From: Fibrisoma montanum
GTDB lineage: Bacteria > Bacteroidota > Bacteroidia > Cytophagales > Spirosomataceae
Reading direction: 5' to 3'
NCBI RefSeq assembly: GCF_003583365.1
Contig: NZ_QXED01000012.1
Span: forward strand, 62,001 to 126,000
Length of the DNA stretch: 64,000 nucleotides
Made by a program: the position numbers and the translations under genes. The notes below the pieces were generated by a model that was not told where the DNA came from, searched no databases, and saw nothing but the letters and a program-made list of their open reading frames with translations. Positions 60,783 to 64,000 of the stretch are shown piece after piece. Positions within the stretch are counted from its first letter, which is position 1. Every line of letters starts with the position of its first letter.

Positions 60783-61114
60783 AGTATTACTTCCCTCTTA
60801 AAACGAGTTTATTGATGAAGTGTGTTACAAACATAACAAAAGCTAAACGATAATGTGAAAGGTATATTTTTTCTCCAATTAATCTAAAAATTAATCGACC
60901 GTATATTCGTTAACCGGTAATTCAATTACCCCAAATTGTTGTTCATAATGAATTAACATAGCCAAATAATAGTTTGAAAAATAGGGCAGTAGCATTTTGA
61001 TAAAAAACGAAAATTTTTGACGGCAGGGGTTCAATCAATTGAAAACCGCCAAGATTCCTTTAATTTTGTACTATACTTGGTCGTTCACTATTACACTACT
61101 TTCGACTACTCGCT
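60783..61114. other. 332-base divergent promoter region
   Basis: An AT-rich stretch between glutamate dehydrogenase and the DksA-like gene. It contains a perfect -7 box for the former (60828-60835, minus) and a full promoter for the latter (61039-61068, plus). The roughly 200 bases between hold no gene and no structure I recognise, apart from several short ATTAAT/TTAAT palindromes. Confidence 0.6.
61039..61068 (+). promoter_or_regulatory. Consensus Bacteroidota promoter of the DksA-like gene
   Basis: TTG (61039-61041), 19-base spacer, TAATTTTG (61061-61068): a full match to TTG-N(17-23)-TAnnTTTG. Initiation near 61075 leaves a leader of about 40 bases. Confidence 0.75.
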
Positions 61115-61501
61115 ATGGTTCAGGAAGAAAAGAAACGCTATTCGGAGGAAGAGCTAAAGGAGTTTGAAGAGTTAATTAGCCAGAAGCTCGATGCTACCCG
61201 GAGCGAGCTGAACTACATCAAAGAAACGCTGAGCAAGCGTAATGATAGTGGTACGGACAATACGTCGGGTAACTCAAAGCTTCTCGAAGACGGAGCAGAT
61301 ACCAGCGAACGTGAAAACCTCAGTCAGTTGGCGGCCCGTCTGCAAAAGTTCATTCAGCAATTGGAAGCGGCCATGGTCCGCATCAAAAACGGTACGTACG
61401 GCATTTGTAAAGATACCGGTAAGCTGATTCCAAAAGAAAGACTTCGGGCTGTGCCACATACGCAACAGACCATCGAAGCTAAACTGCGGCAGGCAAATTA
61501 G
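61115..61501 (+). CDS. TraR/DksA family protein with degenerate zinc finger
   Basis: A 128-residue protein with a long N-terminal coiled coil (about 8-90, glutamate and lysine rich) and a C-terminal DksA-type module, GTYGICKDTGKLIPKERLRAVPHTQ. Only one of the four zinc cysteines remains (Cys98), the others being Thr and non-Cys residues, so zinc binding is unlikely; this form seems common in Bacteroidota. DksA proteins enter the RNA polymerase secondary channel to tune transcription under stress. Whether this variant does so is inference. It has a consensus promoter upstream and a clear terminator downstream, so it is monocistronic. Confidence 0.88.
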   Translation: MVQEEKKRYSEEELKEFEELISQKLDATRSELNYIKETLSKRNDSGTDNTSGNSKLLEDGADTSERENLSQLAARLQKFIQQLEAAMVRIKNGTYGICKDTGKLIPKERLRAVPHTQQTIEAKLRQAN

Positions 61502-61920
61502 AGTATATCAAATACGTGCCCGAAACTTGCTGTAGCTTTATTACCGCTACGGCTGATAGCACTGGCACTATAGAAAAGGAGGTTCGGCATTGCCGGATCT
61601 CCTTTTTTAGTTTGGCAACTGAATAGTCATTGAAAAACTCAGTTATCTGGCATTACATATACCCGAGAGCCTACTTTGTAAAATAGGGATTTTTTTCCAC
61701 AGACCTGTTACTAAAAATCGCTAACCTTTTATAATCTAAAACGCTTTATAAACGTACCGCCGACTAAATAGTCAATTATACGCCTTCTGAAAACCTTTAT
61801 TACGACCGAAAAAGCGGCCTGGTGCAAAAAACGACCACTTATACGCTGCTAAGTACTTTTTCAGAACAAAATGGACAATTATTTGTAGATACGGCAGGGT
61901 AAAATCAAATACGTACGGTC
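61502..61920. other. 419-base intergenic stretch
   Basis: Contains the terminator of the DksA-like gene (61574-61608), then about 310 AT-rich bases leading to the holin-like gene. CTACTTTG near 61672 resembles the -7 box suggested for the trp operon, but the distance to the start is 240 bases. I see no small gene. Confidence 0.5.
61574..61608 (+). terminator. Intrinsic terminator of the DksA-like gene
   Basis: AAAAGGAGGTTCGGC (61574-61588) pairs with GCCGGATCTCCTTTT (61592-61606) through 15 positions including two G-U pairs, a 3-base loop, and ends in six T. Confidence 0.9.
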
Positions 61921-62373
61921 ATGTTAGAACGTCTTGAAGAAATACGGGAAAATATATTCCGCTATCTGGAGGCCCGGATTGAGTTATTTACGCTCGAAAC
62001 CCGGGGTAAAGTGGAGGAGGGGGTTGTAGTCGGGGTGCATGGCATTGTTCTGGCTTTGCTTGGAACAATGACGACCATTTTTCTTTTCAGCCTTCTGGCT
62101 GCTTATCTGAACGAAGTGACAGACAGCCGATACATAGGCTTTCTGATCGTCGCTCTGTTTTTCCTGGTCCTGACGGTTATCTGGGCCCTAGCCAAAGACT
62201 TTTTTAAAGGGAAAATCCGGTCGATGGCGTACGGCATTTTAAAGAAAAATCAGGAGAAAAAAGAAGAGGACAAATCGCAGGCGGTACAGGATCTGATGGA
62301 ACAGGCCCGTACGACGATCAATAATGACGATCGGTACAACCCGACAACCTCTTCCAACCAGCCGGTTCGTTAA
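61921..62373 (+). CDS. Phage holin family (holin superfamily III-like) membrane protein
   Basis: A 150-residue protein. An N-terminal amphipathic helix (LEEIRENIFRYLEARIELFTLETR) is followed by two transmembrane segments (about 35-62 and 75-95) and a charged, lysine/glutamate-rich tail. This matches the PF07332/DUF1469 pattern of envelope proteins that usually sit in small stress-related clusters with YtxH-like and DUF883-like partners. A second small membrane protein follows after 51 bases. There is no endolysin or phage gene nearby, so a lysis role is unlikely. Function unknown. Confidence 0.8.
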   Translation: MLERLEEIRENIFRYLEARIELFTLETRGKVEEGVVVGVHGIVLALLGTMTTIFLFSLLAAYLNEVTDSRYIGFLIVALFFLVLTVIWALAKDFFKGKIRSMAYGILKKNQEKKEEDKSQAVQDLMEQARTTINNDDRYNPTTSSNQPVR

Positions 62374-62424
62374 CACGCGGTGGTCTCATCAATTCGTTTA
62401 CACTAACTTTAATTTCATAAAAGC

Positions 62425-62973
62425 ATGGAAGACCCTAAGGTACCTTTCGCTGACACAACTGCCCGCCGGGCTCAATTAATGGCTGCTACGGAGCGTTTTA
62501 AGTCATCAATTAACACTAGTGTGGATGCTATTAAAGGTGATGCAACAGAAATCGGTAAAACGACTGCGCTTGTGGCAGGTGTTGGATTAGCCGTATATTT
62601 GATAGCAAATGCTATTTTACCAAAGTCGGACGAGTATCGTTATGCTGAAAAATACGGTGAGCGAGACGACGACGACTACGATTATGACTATGACCACGAT
62701 GATGTGAGTGCTGATGCTAAATCGGCACCGACTAATCGTAAAGTAATCGAACAGCAAGCAAAAGAGACACAGAAATCATCGGCTATCAGCGGTTTGATTG
62801 GCGGTCTGGTTACGTCCGTACTGACTAACATCGCCCGCGAACAGTTGTCTGGTCTTTTGGCCCGTATCCGAAATAATAATGCGATCAATCCAACCGCAGA
62901 ACCAAAGCATCGGGAAGAGCAGTATCACGAAATGGCCCCAACAGGACCTGCTAACTACTCTACGCAACTATAA
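62425..62973 (+). CDS. Hypothetical protein with one membrane segment and an aspartate/tyrosine tract
   Basis: 182 residues, not recognised. A hydrophobic segment (TALVAGVGLAVYLIANAIL, about 48-67) is followed by an extremely acidic Asp/Tyr run (DDDDYDYDYDHDD near 80-92). A second glycine-rich hydrophobic stretch (SAISGLIGGLVTSVL, about 120-134) sits near the C-terminal third. The gene begins 51 bases after the holin-like gene, so the two are probably cotranscribed and may form a membrane complex. Its 3' end overlaps the start assigned to the next gene by 95 bases. Confidence 0.7.
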   Translation: MEDPKVPFADTTARRAQLMAATERFKSSINTSVDAIKGDATEIGKTTALVAGVGLAVYLIANAILPKSDEYRYAEKYGERDDDDYDYDYDHDDVSADAKSAPTNRKVIEQQAKETQKSSAISGLIGGLVTSVLTNIAREQLSGLLARIRNNNAINPTAEPKHREEQYHEMAPTGPANYSTQL

Positions 62974-63700
62974 ATTATCAGGCCAGAAAGCGTTTGCCGT
63001 CTTGCTCGATCCGGATAAGGTCGAGCAAGACGCGTTTTTAACCCTGTTGGAACGTACGCATACGTATCCGGTTGATTTCTTTTTTGTGGGGGGGAGTTTG
63101 ATTACCAGCTACACCCACAAAGAACTGATTAATACAATTCGTCAGCACTCGGCAACGCCAATCATTCTTTTCCCGGGCAATCCGCTGCACATTGAGCCTT
63201 CGGCTGATGGTATCCTGCTCCTTTCGCTTATTTCGGGCCGCAATCCGGAGTTTCTGATCGGCCAGCACGTTATTGCGGCTCCGTTGCTCAAACAAAGTAA
63301 TCTGGAGATTTTGCCCACCGGTTATATGCTCGTTGATGGTGGCGCACAGACAACCGTTTCGTACATTAGTGGTACGTTGCCACTGCCCCACGATAAACCC
63401 AGCGTGGCGGCCTGTACGGCCATGGCCGGTGAACTGCTCGGGCTACAGTTAATTTATCTGGATGCTGGTAGTGGAGCCCGCCGGTCCGTGTCGCCCGCGA
63501 TGATTTCTGCCGTCAGGGAAGTGGTAGATCTGCCGATTGTGGTAGGGGGCGGCATTAATTCGGCCGAAAAAGCGTATGCTGCTTTTCAGGCCGGCGCTGA
63601 TCTTATCGTTGTTGGAAATGGTATTGAGCAAAATCCGGATCTGCTTCCTGAATTGTCGGCGGTAGTGCAGGGATTCAATCAGTCTTTAGTGCAATCGTAA
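62879..63700 (+). CDS. PcrB/GGGP synthase family prenyltransferase
   Basis: A 273-residue TIM-barrel enzyme joining a polyprenyl diphosphate to sn-glycerol-1-phosphate (geranylgeranylglyceryl or heptaprenylglyceryl phosphate synthase). Family motifs are FAVLLDPDKV, FFFVGGSLIT, LFPGNP, YLDAGSGA and the phosphate-binding VVGGGINSAEKAY. The only in-frame ATG, 62879, makes the first 30 residues overlap the preceding gene by 95 bases and lack family character; a non-ATG start near 62949 (before LLTTLRNYKLSGQKAFAV) fits homologue length better. Bacteroidota members exist, but their lipid product is not well established. Confidence 0.88.
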   Translation: MRSIQPQNQSIGKSSITKWPQQDLLTTLRNYKLSGQKAFAVLLDPDKVEQDAFLTLLERTHTYPVDFFFVGGSLITSYTHKELINTIRQHSATPIILFPGNPLHIEPSADGILLLSLISGRNPEFLIGQHVIAAPLLKQSNLEILPTGYMLVDGGAQTTVSYISGTLPLPHDKPSVAACTAMAGELLGLQLIYLDAGSGARRSVSPAMISAVREVVDLPIVVGGGINSAEKAYAAFQAGADLIVVGNGIEQNPDLLPELSAVVQGFNQSLVQS

Positions 63701-63703
63701 CGT

Positions 63704-64000
63704 ATGAAACCAGTTCTTTCCGGATTGCTGCTGGTGGCGGCAGTCCTGTTATGGCAGCCGTCGAATGGCCAGGCCTCCATCCAGCGAAACGGCGAAACCA
63801 TTTATACCGAAGTAGAGCGGCAACCTGAGTTTCCGGGGGGGAAACGGGCTTTGAGTATGTATTTGATGAAGAATGTTAAATACCCCAGTGTGCTGTCAAA
63901 AACGAACTATGACCCCGGAAAGATTATTGTCAGGTTTGTTGTGGCTAAGAATGGAGTTGTCAGAAACGTCGAAATTTCGTCTAAACCGGCGGCCGCTGAA
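63704..64000 (+). CDS. TonB C-terminal domain protein, 3' end cut by the window
   Basis: 99 residues are visible before the sequence ends in open frame. A signal peptide (LSGLLLVAAVLLWQPSNGQA) is followed directly by the TonB-C-like pattern VERQPEFPGGKRALSMYL...YP, then IIVRFVVAKNGVVRNVEI. Bacteroidota encode many short periplasmic TonB-box-less proteins of this kind. It lacks the N-terminal membrane anchor and proline-rich linker of a true energy transducer in the visible part, so it may be a TonB-domain accessory protein. It begins three bases after the PcrB stop and is likely cotranscribed. Confidence 0.8.
   Translation, partial: MKPVLSGLLLVAAVLLWQPSNGQASIQRNGETIYTEVERQPEFPGGKRALSMYLMKNVKYPSVLSKTNYDPGKIIVRFVVAKNGVVRNVEISSKPAAAE

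Noticed and set aside
61921-62973. Prophage remnant suggested by the holin-family protein (and the one at 4.6-5.0 kb)
   Set aside because: No integrase, endolysin, structural gene or attachment site nearby. Both families are common chromosomal membrane proteins.
1-64000. CRISPR arrays, insertion sequences, rRNA operons or a replication origin
   Set aside because: I saw no regularly spaced repeats, transposase genes with terminal inverted repeats, rRNA sequence or DnaA-box cluster. The long inverted repeats found are single hairpins at gene ends.

Overview
The window reads as chromosome of a Bacteroidota bacterium of the order Cytophagales, most like Spirosoma and its relatives (Spirosomaceae/Cytophagaceae). 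This is inferred from gene content, not from a search. The pointers are a secreted protease with a type IX secretion (Por) sorting domain, a TonB-dependent receptor paired with a surface-type lipoprotein, a Bacteroidota-style alpha-2-macroglobulin, promoters of the TTG-N(17-23)-TAnnTTTG type, a DksA-like protein with a degenerate zinc finger, and almost no Shine-Dalgarno sequences. Base composition is moderately GC-rich; the 28.3-33.5 kb stretch looks visibly AT-richer by eye. I see no insertion sequence, prophage, CRISPR array or rRNA.

Layout. 0-4.6 kb: an alpha-2-macroglobulin, truncated by the window edge. 4.6-12.8 kb, minus strand: a complete tryptophan operon trpE-G-D-C-F-B-A with hisIE appended, then a small membrane protein. 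In front of trpE is what looks like a ribosome-mediated attenuator: an 11-codon leader peptide with three consecutive Trp codons, a terminator, and a competing antiterminator pairing. A tRNA-Pro(CGG) gene lies just upstream on the same strand. 12.8-20.3 kb, minus: an alpha/beta hydrolase, a family 1-like glycosidase, a GMC oxidoreductase with its gluconate-dehydrogenase-subunit-3-like partner, an SDR oxidoreductase and RecQ. 20.4-28.3 kb: MsrB, the T9SS protease, a PBP4-type DD-peptidase, an APC permease, the fluoride channel CrcB and an M14 carboxypeptidase. 28.5-33.1 kb: a TonB receptor and beta-helix lipoprotein pair. 33.5-37.2 kb: an Rrf2 regulator, a DUF4301 protein, a HAD phosphatase and an RBBP9-like hydrolase. 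37.2-44.1 kb, minus: a DUF1501 protein and a cytochrome c/DUF1549/DUF1553 protein, then an acetylesterase with DUF11 repeats. 44.2-51.6 kb: a FUSC transporter, a small membrane protein, UvrA, MgtC and an outer-membrane protein. 51.6-56.9 kb: an SGNH lipoprotein, then an AlgJ-MBOAT-AlgJ cassette for polysaccharide O-acetylation. 56.9-60.8 kb, minus: a choline-dehydrogenase-like GMC enzyme, phosphatidylserine decarboxylase and glutamate dehydrogenase. 61-64 kb: a TraR/DksA protein, a holin-fold membrane protein with an acidic partner, a PcrB/GGGP synthase and the start of a TonB-C-domain protein.

The most interesting items are the trp attenuator, the position of hisIE at the end of the trp operon, the unusual number of very long inverted repeats placed on or just after stop codons, and a SusC/RagA-like signature embedded in the alpha-2-macroglobulin. 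All coordinates, pairings and motifs were worked out by eye; no homology search or folding program was run.
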